DNA of 64,000 nucleotides, from positions 27,762,851 to 27,826,850 of the forward strand of contig OX387604.1 in the NCBI GenBank assembly GCA_947568835.1. The letters are read 5' to 3'. The position numbers and the translations under genes are program-made. Of the stretch, positions 24,620-35,900 are shown in pieces. Source of the stretch: Protonemura montana (taxonomy: Eukaryota; Arthropoda; Insecta; Plecoptera; Nemouridae). Every line of letters begins with the position of its first letter. Position 1 is the stretch's first letter. Below the pieces are notes generated by a model. That model was given only the letters and a program-made list of their open reading frames with translations. It was not told the origin of the DNA and did no database searches.

Positions 24620-25166
24620 AACAATATTTCAGTTCTGTCATTTATTTCCCTTTAGTTCTAGAGATTTTGAAAAGAATTTGACATTGACGTTGACATTGAC
24701 ATTGACGTTTGAATATCCTGAATGCACTCCCACAAAGATAAGTTTAAGAATTCGTTCACCCTGCAGTGGTCAAAAAACCAAACAAATGAATGCATCTGTC
24801 ACTCTTTTTGCAAAATTATTTCTTTTTTACGTAAAACGAACGTAAATAACAGCGTTAGGGCTCAATTTCTTCAATAACTTTCATAGGCATGCATGAACAG
24901 TATTACCGAGATGCTGCAGGTCATTTAAAGTCAAGTTTTGATTCGAATAAAAATCGAGCTGTAAGACATGGCTTTAAATCGCCTCGCCAGCCACGATGCA
25001 AACACAATTATCAATATTTCACCAAAAAAACACTTTCAAATCACCCTCAAAGTGTCACATTAGGATTAAGATTTGAATTTTGAACAAATATAACCCAATT
25101 GCACACGTTTTTAACCAAATTTCGCAATTTCTATCAACATGTACAGAAAAATGTTACCCCAGCCAG

Positions 25167-25590
25167 ATACAAACTAAAAAGTTGAACATCGCAATTTAAG
25201 GCTTTTATATAAGGTTAACTAGCAGTACCCGCTGCCTACGGCCGCTTTATATTTTGAGAAAGTGGGCATTTTGGTTTCAAATGTAAAGCCTCTAATGGGA
25301 CCACAACCAAAAGTACCCCCATTTATTTTATTTGAAATTTGCCGCTTATGTCACTAGGGGTCACTGCATTGTGGAAACTCTGTGAATTCCAAAGTGACCA
25401 CGATGACAATTTCGAAAACAAACGACGTTGTCTGTCAAAAGATTTCCGTGTATGATTTCTTGAAATATTTCTTAGAGAGTGAAACTTGTGAAATACCTTT
25501 TACAATCTGGGCTAGCCAATCTTGCTAGCCAAGACACATACAAACTAAAAAGTTGAACATCGCAATTTTAAAGCTTTTATATAAGGTTAA
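25167..25590. repeat. 52-bp direct repeats flanking the CTAG element
   Basis: The sequence starting ATACAAACTAAAAAGTTGAA and ending CTTTTATATAAGGTTAA occurs at 25167-25218 and 25538-25590, nearly identical. The two copies abut the element at 25219 and 25537 exactly. Either a very long target-site duplication or a local tandem duplication could explain this. Confidence 0.85.
25219..25537 (-). mobile_element. CTAG-ended dispersed element, copy 2
   Basis: This is a second copy of the 24296-24619 element, carrying a small insertion near 25280 and a small deletion near 25310 relative to copy 1. It keeps the terminal CTAG and the GGCTAGC/GCTAGCC hairpin. It has no coding capacity. Confidence 0.55.
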
Positions 25591-25613
25591 TTGACTGGTT
25601 TATTGATTTGAAA

Positions 25614-25981
25614 CCACCGAACAGTTTGTTGTGTCGGAAACACCGGTCCTCGTGAGACCACCGGAGTTAAGCAACACTGCGCTGAGTCAGGTATTGGATG
25701 GATGACCACCGAACAGTTTGTTGTGTCGGAAACACCGGTCCTCGTGAGACCACCGGAGTTAAGCAACACTGCGCTGAGTCAGGTATTGGATGGGTGACCA
25801 CCGAACAGTTTGTTGTGTCGGAAACACCGGTCCTCGTGAGACCACCGGAGTTAAGCAACACTGCGCTGAGTCAGGTATTGGATGGGTGACCACCGAACAG
25901 TTTGTTGTGTCGGAAACACCGATTCTCATAAGATCACCGGAGTTAAGCAACACTGAGCTGAGTCAGGTATTGGATGGGTGA
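25614..25981 (+). repeat. Four tandem 92-bp 5S-like SINE heads
   Basis: Units start at 25614, 25706, 25798 and 25890, exactly 92 bp apart. Each holds ACCGAACAGTTTG, then 5S-like AACACCGGTCCTCGTGAGAC, CACCGGAGTTAAGCAACACT and TTGGATGGRTGACC. The first three are almost identical; the fourth (GATTCTCATAAGATC) differs most and joins the SINE body. The 5S internal promoter region (A box, intermediate element and C box) is thus present four times. Overlapping short frames are artefacts. Confidence 0.92.
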
Positions 25982-26321
25982 CCATCATACACATGACCAA
26001 TTCTGTTCGGGAGAGAGGTTGGAGGGATGAAAGTTAGTACAGCAACTTCACTCGCCTTGCTTATCAACTTCTCGACAGCATGGATTCGAGGAGGAATCCT
26101 GTTGTTCGCGTTGTACCGTCCTTCGGAAGGGACTTTAAGCCGGTGGTCCCCTTGGTGCTCTTCGACAGGAGTAGGTTACGTGCCAGTATCGGGTTTCCCC
26201 TCCTCCCTTCTAGGCTAGGTTAGGTTCATCATCATCCACTCATTCACCGACGCCATTAGATCAGTGCCGCATGACCAGATGTCAACACAGTGCGTCGTTC
26301 AACAATCAACACCACAAATAA
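25614..26321 (+). mobile_element. 5S-SINE with amplified head
   Basis: After the fourth 5S unit the body follows: ACCATCATACACATGACC, GATGAAAGTTAGTACAGC, CTCGACAGCATGGATTCG, GTTGTTCGCGTTGTACCG, CTTCGGAAGGGAC, GGTGCTCTTCGACAGG and the end GTGCGTCGTTCAACA. Body divergence is low, so the element looks fairly young. SINEs of this class need LINE enzymes supplied in trans; transcription would start from the 5S-like internal promoter by Pol III. Confidence 0.85.
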
Positions 26322-26744
26322 ATTAATATTAGTTGAAACCGAAAACTAACTAATCGCTGCTTGGAAGTTGATAGTTAGGATAGGAATCAGGATTATTAAT
26401 ATTCGATCACGAATGATTTTTGTATATATAGATTTTCTCTCTTTCTCTCTCTAGCTAGCTAAAGTCAGGGACTGAGGCACGCGACAGTTTTTTAATGTAC
26501 CGATAAATTAACTGTATCGACTTTAAACTTAGGGAAACTTGGAGCACCTTAATTCAATACTTTTCCATACATTGCACGTTTTTGAAAAATCCGTTTTTAC
26601 AGATGCTAACGTTTATTCTTCACTAAAATCGAGGATCGAATTAATGTTTATTCAAATTAAAAACAACGCCCCCACCCCCCCATCGCTCTCTCTCTCTCTC
26701 AATAAAAATTAACCAGGAGCAAATAAAAAACACTAATCACAATC

Positions 26745-29396
26745 GTTTCTCTGGTCTATTCACTTCTGAATCGCCGTTATTACTTGAATCGTCTCCACTT
26801 TTCCAAGATCTGGATGTCTGAGACAGAACGAGTTAAATGCGATGAAGATATAACCTTGAATGAATTGACAAATGCATTGTACGAAATGCAGAAAGGCAAG
26901 GCGCCTGGAATGGATGGTTTCAACGTTGAATTCTACCAATTCTACTAGAAAAATCGACTACATCTCTTCAAACGAATGACCCTTGAATCCTTTCGCATCG
27001 GCAAATTGCCGCAGTTGACCCTACAATCACTACTCATTCTTATTCCGAACGGCGGGGATAGACTTGAACTAAGCAATTGTAGGCCAATTTCCCTGCCAAA
27101 CATAGACTGATAAAATGACAAAATGATAAACAAATCAATGTCCTCTTCGTCCTCTTGACCTTTGACCAAAGCCTTTGTGTACCTGCACGATCTATTTTCA
27201 CGAATATTAATCTAATACGAGACACGATTCTTTATACAAATGAAGAAAACCTACCCTCGGAATTTAGTCACTAGATCAAAAAACAGCATTTGATCGTGTA
27301 GAACATACGTACCTTCACCACGTCCTAAAAACGTTCTGCTTTGGCGACAACTTCAGAAAAATAATATCAACACTGTACTCCAACGTCAGATGTTTCAAAC
27401 GATTGGACAACAACATTCTGAAACCATTTCACTTTAGAAGAGGAATCAGACGAGGCGATCCACTATCTGGACTTCTTTTTTCCATTTCCATTGAACCGTT
27501 CCAAAAACTCTGTAACAAGGATTTTAAACTTTTCTCCCTCCCGGTTACGGATTCGAATGATCAACATCTCACAGTCACAGCCTAAGCGGACGATGTTCAT
27601 TTTCTCGTCACGAAAGAAGAGGGTTTTGAAAAACTATATACACCTTATTTATGCAATACGGATCGATGTCTGGAGCAGCGCTGAACAATAGCAAATCATC
27701 AGGTCTTTTCACCGGCGCGTGGAGCTCAGAAACAGACTCCCCGTTGGCTTTCAAATGATCCAATAGAGGAGAAAAATTCCTGGGAATATTTCTCGGGAAG
27801 GCAGCATGACAAGAAAAAACTGGGTTCATCTTGAGACGAAGGCTAAATTCATCCTTTCCGAATGAAAAAACTTCAACACCTTAACTTCGCTTCGAAGAAA
27901 GACGCATTGTAATAAATGAATTCATCGGATAACAATTCAATTATGCATTGATGGCCATCAACCCGACGTGAGAGTTCCTCGCCACAATTGACAAGTTGGT
28001 GATAAACTAAATTTCGAATGGACGACACTGGCTCCATCCCAACTACATATACAGTCCGATATCAAAAGTTTCACTGGGAGTCACGCAAATTCCATCCAGA
28101 ATTAGTACATGCAGATTGAAATTTCTTCAAAATTACCTCAAATCTAAAAACACAAATTTAAATTTCAAAATTATTTCAAGAATACAACTTGAAAAAGTGC
28201 GGTAACCTCCCTTTACCGCAATCAATTTATGTAACCAACCTTCGGATTGGTCGACTGTCAAATCTTCAGCCATTCTACCGGAAAGCAATGAACACGTGGA
28301 AGTCGTTCGACATCACACCATTCATAAATGAAACAATAGAAGAGTTAAGATCATACCCCATGTGGGATTGTAAACTACTAACGCAAGGAGAAAACAGAAG
28401 TTTGTCCAGTACAGAAGATTGGCGTACTTTAGGAATGTCCAGTACAGGCGATATGTTGAAGAACGGATCCTAGCGCACCATCAACGAAATTGTTACCACT
28501 ACCCTGACGACTCCTACGAAAAGACGCTTAGGCCAAAACCTGGCTGAAGCGAAAAATTACTTTCAGAAAACCTTTCCTAAGCTACATTCAGCTTTAGAAG
28601 TAACAGAAACGCAAACACAGTTTTCATTTACCAACACATATACCAATTCTAAACACGTTATCCCTAAAAACAGTAGCATAATATACACAAAATCATTAAC
28701 AATTCATTTGAATCCAAATCCACGACTATCAGGATTGTCCCAGTGGTTACCATTGGATCAATTTGAACGCATATCCCACACTACCAAGAGATGCAGACAT
28801 CTCATAGAAATTACTTTAAAACACAGGTACCTCACCACATTTTCGATATAAATGCAAAATAAGACCTACTCCCAATTGTCCTTGGTGTCCCAGGAATCAA
28901 ATAGGTTCACTATTTCACAAGTTCACAGGCCATCACTGCTGAAGATATAATCACAGGTTTTCCAAACTCACAATCTCCCTCTCACAACTTAGGAAATGTC
29001 CTGTTAATTTTGGGTAAAAGTACCATCTTTTCTCATACCTTAGATCCCTCCAAACAGAAAGTCAGCCACCAAATTACTTGAGATTGTTTCTAAATAGATT
29101 GAATTACAGACTAAACGTAGCATACACCCACCACAAAAACAAGGAAACACTGAATGTATTTGAACAAATCTGGTTGGTCAAAAATATCTTGGGAAAACTT
29201 GAACCAAGAAATAAAACGCTAGAGACAAATTCAAATTATTTCAATTCTTTATGCAAATTATAATTGTATTTGAAATGTATTCTTATAATATTATTTATTG
29301 ACTTGACTTGAAGTAAACCATAACACTGTATAATTCACAAAGGTGAAACCATATTGTAACCGTTTTGTGTTGTAAAATAAAATAATGGGTATTAAA
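26745..29396 (+). mobile_element. Decayed Tx1/L1-type LINE
   Basis: Translated fragments in different frames match an L1/Tx1-type reverse transcriptase. In order: a segment with LYEMQKGKAPGMDGFNVEFY (26876-26940), LILIPNGG and NCRPISLPN (27030-27105), FVPARSIFTNINLIRDT (about 27170-27220), TAFDRVEHTYLHHVLK (27285-27330), and a RGIRRGDPLSGLLFSISIEP region (27436-27500). The YADD motif cannot be read because of frameshifts. The 3' part contains the C-terminal region typical of these elements (28189-28470). Stops and shifts make it a pseudogene. It ends in a pentanucleotide tail. Confidence 0.8.
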
Positions 29397-29432
29397 CTCA
29401 ACTCAACTCAACTCAACTCAACTCAACTCAAC
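29397..29432. repeat. (ACTCA)n tail
   Basis: About seven copies of ACTCA at the 3' end of the LINE, as expected for a retrotransposon tail that became a microsatellite. Confidence 0.9.
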
Positions 29433-29454
29433 CTACTGAGCTACTGAGGGGTGG

Positions 29455-29520
29455 GGAAAGAGATCCCCTCAAAGGCGTAGAGCACCCGGCCGGCAATTGG
29501 GAGGTCCCGGATTTGTCAAG
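29455..29520 (+). other. tRNA-like SINE remnant
   Basis: GGCGTAGAGCACCCGGCCGG followed by CAATTGGGAGGTCCCGG resembles the D and anticodon arms of tRNA-derived SINE heads; the B box is degraded (GGATTTGTCAAGTC). The anticodon-type stem CCCGG/TTGGG still pairs with wobbles. It directly follows the LINE tail. It is not a functional tRNA. Confidence 0.45.
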
Positions 29521-31290
29521 TCTAGCTTTCTTTCCAAGTTGCTTTTGTTCCCACAATTTTGCTAATAATTATAATTTGTTACCCTATGTAACTAAAAACC
29601 ATTTCATATTATCATGCTAGTTAGTTATAAGTAGGGTTCGTATTTATATTTGCTTATTCCTAGAGAAATATGTATTTTATATTTGCTTGAATAGGGCTAT
29701 AATATTCGATTAAAACTGAAAAGTATATGCTTAAAAGAGGAGTGAAAAATCAAAACAATGCAAACGCCTTACATTTTTGTTTTTATTGAATGACTGGCCA
29801 GAAAATGTGTGATGTGTTCAACATTTAAATGCAATGCATTACATCACCTCCCCCGTGATTGACAGCGCATGCAAACAGCTCGCTGGGATGCCTCCATTGC
29901 AGCAATAGCGCTCCTATTAGGATTAAGACACTTAAGTCTGGTTTCGCTTGAAAATTCAGCAGAACTCTTCCAAAAATACGACTAATTGGATAATATACAT
30001 ATACCCTCGAACTTCGAGAAAGTCACAAACCTAGCTGCCTCATACCTAATGTCAATAATAGGTTTCTCACAATTTCGTACATGGACATTCAATAATTCTG
30101 AATTTCTAGAAACAATATTTTGACCCTTAACAGTGAAGTTATTTTATACTAAAAGCGGCTAAATATGCGCTTTAACTGTAAAAATAGACAAATATTGTGC
30201 ATTTATTTAAAAAAATTACAAAATATTCGAAAATATTCGACATTAACAGAGTTTCAAAACGATTACAATAACGAGATTCGTGAAGAAAAGTTAATGGGCA
30301 TATGTTTCTGTATCACACAAAAAAAATTAATTACAAATAAATCCGAGCTCTTGTTATAAGACATAAAAAATGAATTTTAAATTGCGGAAACATCTAACGT
30401 CAAAACCTGTGACTTGTAAAATAAAATTTAGCTGTTAAATAGTTATGGTTGTAAATATTTTTAGTCGGGTAAGGAGAAAGTGGATATATTTATGTCCTTC
30501 CAGCACAAATACCAGTAGGTATTGATTGTATCAGAAGTCCCAGTAAGAGATCAAGACAACCAACATGTTGATAAATATAATGTCCTTGTTTAACACTGCC
30601 AATGATCCCGAAAGGAGATCCAGACGACGGATATGTTGATACCACGGCAACATAATCTTATCGGAGTGTTGAAATTAAAAGCGTTGGAATATGCGGGGTG
30701 ACAGAAGATTTGCAAAAATATTTTTTTCTCTAAAAGTGTTTTAAGTATTAGAGACTCAGGTCTTTTCTAACAATTAGAAGATTTTTGAGAATAACATTTA
30801 TAAGGACCCCAATCATTCATTGGGGCTTCATCAGTCACGATTTTCAATTTTCTTTGGATTTACTTGTGTAATTTACTGGTTTATACTGGCGTTTACTTTT
30901 CTAGTATCGGTATTTATGGTACCTACGTTAGTTAGAATTTTAATCGAGTATAATTTTACTGTTGGAGCTATAAACTCACAAGAATGAAAGAGATAAAAGG
31001 AGATTTGCAAATAATCTATAAAAAAATCATAATTTTACTACTATTACAAATCTCAATTCCACCCTTACAATAAATCCTCTCTTCAGAAGCAAAATTATGT
31101 TACTACGGTGCAATTTAGTTATTTTAAAAGCACCAGCAGACAGATTCTGAGATTTTGCTTGATAGTTGTCAATTGATTTACATGCTTTTGTTTTATTGGA
31201 ACTGTGGGCATCAATAGCAGAGAAGTAGTAATCGACATCAATTAAAACTTTCTTAATTTTAATCTTAATTCATCATCTTAATTTTTTACA
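29521..31290. other. AT-rich spacer
   Basis: No gene or repeat array recognised. Confidence 0.35.
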
Positions 31291-31296
31291 TTAAAT

Positions 31297-31600
31297 TTAA
31301 AAGTGTGTACATTTTTTATTTCCTGTATCTCCATTGTATAAATGAACACCATTAAAATGTAGTCCAGTTTCATAAAATTTTGTTCTGTGCTGCTTGCTAG
31401 TTGGTAAGTGTTTATGCTTTGTTTTGTTTTCAAAGGACGTCAGGTTCAACTTTATAAAGTACACAGCTTCTAAAATATAGAGAGATGTCAAAGTTAAAAT
31501 TTTAAAATCTTCAAAAACACTCCTGCAGCTATCACTTTTCTTGCGTCCAGTCATTACCCTAAGTGTGTACTTCTGTAAATTACTATTTGGCGCTAAATTA
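31297..31600 (-). mobile_element. LINE C-terminal remnant (CR1/Jockey-like)
   Basis: On the minus strand, LQKYTLRVMTG is followed by SDSCRSVFEDFKILTLTSLY and ILEAVYFIK. This is the conserved block after the RT domain in CR1/Daphne/Jockey-like elements (compare KRALRAMTG and SCRPLFKELGILTT in the LINE at 61.7 kb). It is truncated on both sides. Confidence 0.6.
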
Positions 31601-32099
31601 AAATAGGAATATTAAAGAATTGTTAAAATCTTTCATATTATTTCATAGAAAGATTTAGAACATTGAGAATGTGTTGGTCTTAGACTCATGTCTAATTTAC
31701 CTAACCTTGCTGGTCTGTTTCCATATAATTTTATAATCATGTGTGGCTAGCTTTGCAATTCCTTGCTAAATTCGCTTTTTTTGATGAAAGCCATCACGGT
31801 TGGGAAGTTTAAACCGAACTTAGTTGAATAATGAGGCTTTTAAAATCAGCGCTAATATCGAAGTTACGCGATTTTTAACATTCAAATGATTATCATTGAA
31901 AAAACGTCCGTACTGCAGTAAAGTAATGTGCGTAAAAGGTTTCATCATGAAATTTGTCAATTGAAACATGCTGTCAATGATGATCCTTGTTCTCATGTAA
32001 CAATTATTTTCACAAACAGTAATGTTTGATTTGAAGTTGAAGCTTTGGTTTAGGACCAAATGTTAAGAAATCCTTATAATATTTATACGAAGAGCTGTG

Positions 32100-32540
32100 T
32101 CAACTAAATTAAATTAAATATTTTATTTATTTCATTGTTGAACATTAAAAATGGGGACACGCTCCATTAAAAACAAGGTATATTATATAGTAACGTAAGG
32201 ACATGACACACAGAGACGTGACAAAAAGTCATCAGGACACCAGTTATATACAAATTAAATGCTGTTCCAGTACTTATCAGTATCATAAAAATACAGGTAA
32301 ATAAAAAAGTGCTTTGTCATGTCGATAAAGCTGCCCCTATCATTATTTAATTCCTTCAAACTCTCTTGCAGGTTATTAAAGATAGCTTGCCTCGGTTGAA
32401 ACACGTGACCTATTGTGCATTAATTTGTTTACAAATTCTCCGAACAAGAAAAGTGCTCTGGGAGTGACTCGATCAGAATATTTATTGTTTTCGTAGGAAC
32501 ATTGTCGCGAAATTTGTTTCTGCAAGGTGATTTAAATTTT
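32100..32540 (-). other. Possible LINE 3'-end remnant
   Basis: The minus strand keeps QAIFNNLQESLKEL and a further 27 codons before a stop near 32261. It vaguely resembles the last part of LINE ORF2 (NLP.SIK...FK). The match is too weak for a firm call. Confidence 0.2.
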
Positions 32541-32810
32541 AAATACCGAGTAAATTTAGGCTTCTAATGATGCGGTGCTACTAGCGCTTATCAGCTGTTT
32601 TCATGTTGCGTACCAATGAGAAACTGGTACGATGAATGAATGTCCGGTTGAATAACCTTACTTTCTGAGCTGTCAAGAATTTTGAGGTTATGGTGACATA
32701 ATGTCATTAAGCTGCCGAATTTTGTATTAGAACCCGGCCAATTAAATAAGATTAAAATATATATTTTCTTGCTTTTGCGGTTTGGCTGTAATGAAGAAGG
32801 AAAACTCCTG

Positions 32811-32910
32811 ATGTTACCATCTACTGGGCTTTTCAAAGCGACAAACTGTTCTTTTTATGATAGTGGCCTTTGTGAAAGACCTTACTGCCATTTCAGACAT
32901 GTCAAGAAAG
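32811..32910 (+). CDS. REXO1: REXO1 exon 1
   Basis: Encodes MLPSTGLFKATNCSFYDSGL and the rest of a C-x7-C-x4-C-x3-H zinc finger. Donor AAAG/GTAAAG; leaves phase 1. Confidence 0.93.
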
Positions 32911-35900
32911 GTAAAGTGTTGAACACATTTTCGCTTAATTTAATTATTTATTGCTGTATCCTGAACATTAAGACTATTGGTACTTGGTAATTTCTCTGAA
33001 AATAATCAATGAATTGGAGAGTTTACCTGTATAGAGTGTATCAGATTGTCCCAGCAGAAAATGCCCTTCAAATTTACATGTAGGCCATAGGTGGTCCATT
33101 GGTAGAAAAGTTAATACTCTATGGTTGTATTCTGTAAAAGGATCAGATCGATCTAGTCATAGCCGGGACCTGTTCCGTATATCTTTCGTTAACCAGGTTT
33201 TCCGGCCCTCGTTCCGTAATCCTCCGGTTCGGGCAATCCGGTTGTAGCCAAGGAAACCCTCAATTCTGACAATCCAACTACAAGACCCTCTCTGATACAT
33301 TTTTATTAAGTTCATAGTCGCTAGAGCATACAATTTTGTGATAGCCGTGCGGTTTCTACCAATGCTGTTCCGTATTCAGCTGATCAACCGAGATAAAAAA
33401 TGGTTGAGATATGAACCAGAACGATCGGTCTGGTCAATCTGATCCTTTTACGAAACATGACTTATCAAACATGTTGATAAAGTGACCACTTTTACTGAAA
33501 GAGTTGCTGAATGGTTCTAATTGATATATTGCAGATTCAACAAGTTCACTGGAAGCAGACGAAGAAGTATTGGAGCAGCTTGTATCTGATGCTGTACAAA
33601 AAGTTTTACAAAATTCTGAACTTCCATCAAGTTCTTTGTCGGAACAACATCCTCACGAGGAGTTTGTGTCCGAAGTGGTTGAAGGTGTACTGCCTACTAC
33701 AGAGGAAAAGGAATGCACTCAAGTGAAGCCATCAAAACTTGCAACGGCAGTTCCGTCTTACAAACCAACTCCAATAGCAGAACTCAACAAGAAAAGGCAC
33801 ATCCCTGTGCCTTACACCCCTAGAAATTGCTCTTCCGTTCAGCCAAAACGTCATATTTCTTCGGATAATCTTTTTGAGCCAAAGGCAAAGAGAGGAAAAC
33901 CTGTAGCTGAATGTCCTGTTACTCCTACATCAGAATATAATCCTGATGTGGATACAAACAAATGTGTTGGATATAGTCCTTCATTAATAACCAATCAGAC
34001 AAATGGAACAAGCAACCACTCGTACATTCCCAGTGCAATTGCAAACCTAATATCTCCTCTTACAGACTATGTCCCTATAGGAAATAATAGTGTGGGGTTG
34101 AGCTATGAACCAAGTGGTAAGAATATTCAAGAACCAGAGTACCGGCCCCATTTTGACTCTGCTTGTACTGTGCTACCGTCAAATTATACGCCAACAGATA
34201 AAGCTGTTTTAGAAGAACTTAATTTGGACGAATTTAGTACCGAACTCGAATTACTTGATGAAATAATATACGAACATTCTGAATCAGTAAATAAGAAAAA
34301 TTTAGAGGAGCTTAAAGAACAAAGTTTGACTGGTTATTTCAAAGACGTTGAGAAACCAATTGACAGCAATACATTTTTGAAAGATGATAAAAATGAAACT
34401 TTTTGTGCGGTCAATCCAAATAACATCCCTGCCCATAATGATGTTATTGTGCCGAGTGGTGTTGTTGGCAATGTTGTTCCTATTACTGAGGAAGATCAAG
34501 TAAAGAAAGAGAAAGATAAACAACATCATCACCGCTCAAAATCTTCTCGCCACTCGTCTTCTAGAAGCAAGTCTAGCTCATCAAGAAAAACTAAATCCTC
34601 TAGTTCCAGCTCCAAGAATAAGAAACATGAAGACAAGCAGGAAAAAACAAGAAAATCTAGTGCAAAGTTGGAAAATTCCAAGGAACGTAATAGCTCTAGA
34701 TCAAGTAAAAGTGAAAAGAAATCAAGTTCATCATCTACCTCAAAGGCTCGAAGAAGAGTAACAAAGAAGGAGGTTCCAAAGTCAAAAACATCAGGAAGCA
34801 AAAAACACTCCAAACACACTAAAACAAAACAGTCGTCAGATAAAAATGAAGGTAATTTCAATCAATGCTATGCCCCATAACAATAACATCAGGGTGCTTA
34901 CCTCGTTTTACTGCAGTGTGGGGTAGTATCGTTGAGTGTAGGTTATAGGTAGAGTTTCAACGTCAATGTTACAGTCTCTGCTTGAAAGATGACTACCTTA
35001 CCGTCAAAAATGCAGAGTACCGGAAGTTCACGTTAAGTGGAGCCACTGTAACATGAAATTTAATTTCGATATTTATAGTAGGTTACTCGCTTATGAATAT
35101 CGTTACATGTGTATCAATCGTTGAGGTAAACATTGATGAAGATTTTTTGAGCATGAAAAGTTTCAAAAGTGAGTTAACCTACGAGAAATATCGAAATTAA
35201 AATTCATACGACAGTGACTCCACTTAACGTGATTGTCCGGTACTCTGCATTTTTGTCGGTAACGTAGTTAAGGACGCAGAGACTTTAACATTGACGTTGA
35301 AACTCTACCTATAACCTACACTCAACGGTAGTATACCTGGAGCAGAAAGTCTTTGGTTGTTGTTTCCAAACAAGGTAATTGGTAGAAGAACAGTTCTTTA
35401 CAGTTGAAACAACTTAAAACAGAACAACTTTAAAACTGTTGCTGCCTGGGTGTGCATATTGCACCTTTTCCTCTGATTTTAAACTTGTTGCTGAACTTAT
35501 ATTTTTTTCAATATTTAATCACCTTCACCTCCTTCCAGTGGAGCAATTTCTTCCACTTCTCAGTGCCATTCTATCTTTTTTAAACTCATTAATTGTTTTC
35601 TTCATTCACCTCGCTCTTTTTTTTTATTGGTTTATCCATCTTTCAATTGTTCTGCCCACTTTCCTTACTCAGTATAATAAATCAAAAGTTATTTTTTTTA
35701 AATATCCTCCATATCCTCCATGATCTCCATGTGTTTTGTCACATTAATATTTTTGTTCCCATCTTTAAACAAAGCAGTGTTCTTTTCTTAAAACTCAACA
35801 CAACACAAAACAGAAAAAATTTTACATTTAGCAGCTGGCTTTTTGGTCAAGTGACTCTGACAAGTGGTCACTTGCTCCAGGAGTTGCAAAGGGGTAACTT

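Noticed and set aside
25587..25981. Five ~63-codon overlapping frames
   Set aside because: They are translations of the tandem 5S-like SINE head.
32769..32810. Upstream in-frame ATG of REXO1
   Set aside because: The family starts M-L-x-S-T-G-x-F, matching the ATG at 32811; the 14 extra residues look unrelated.
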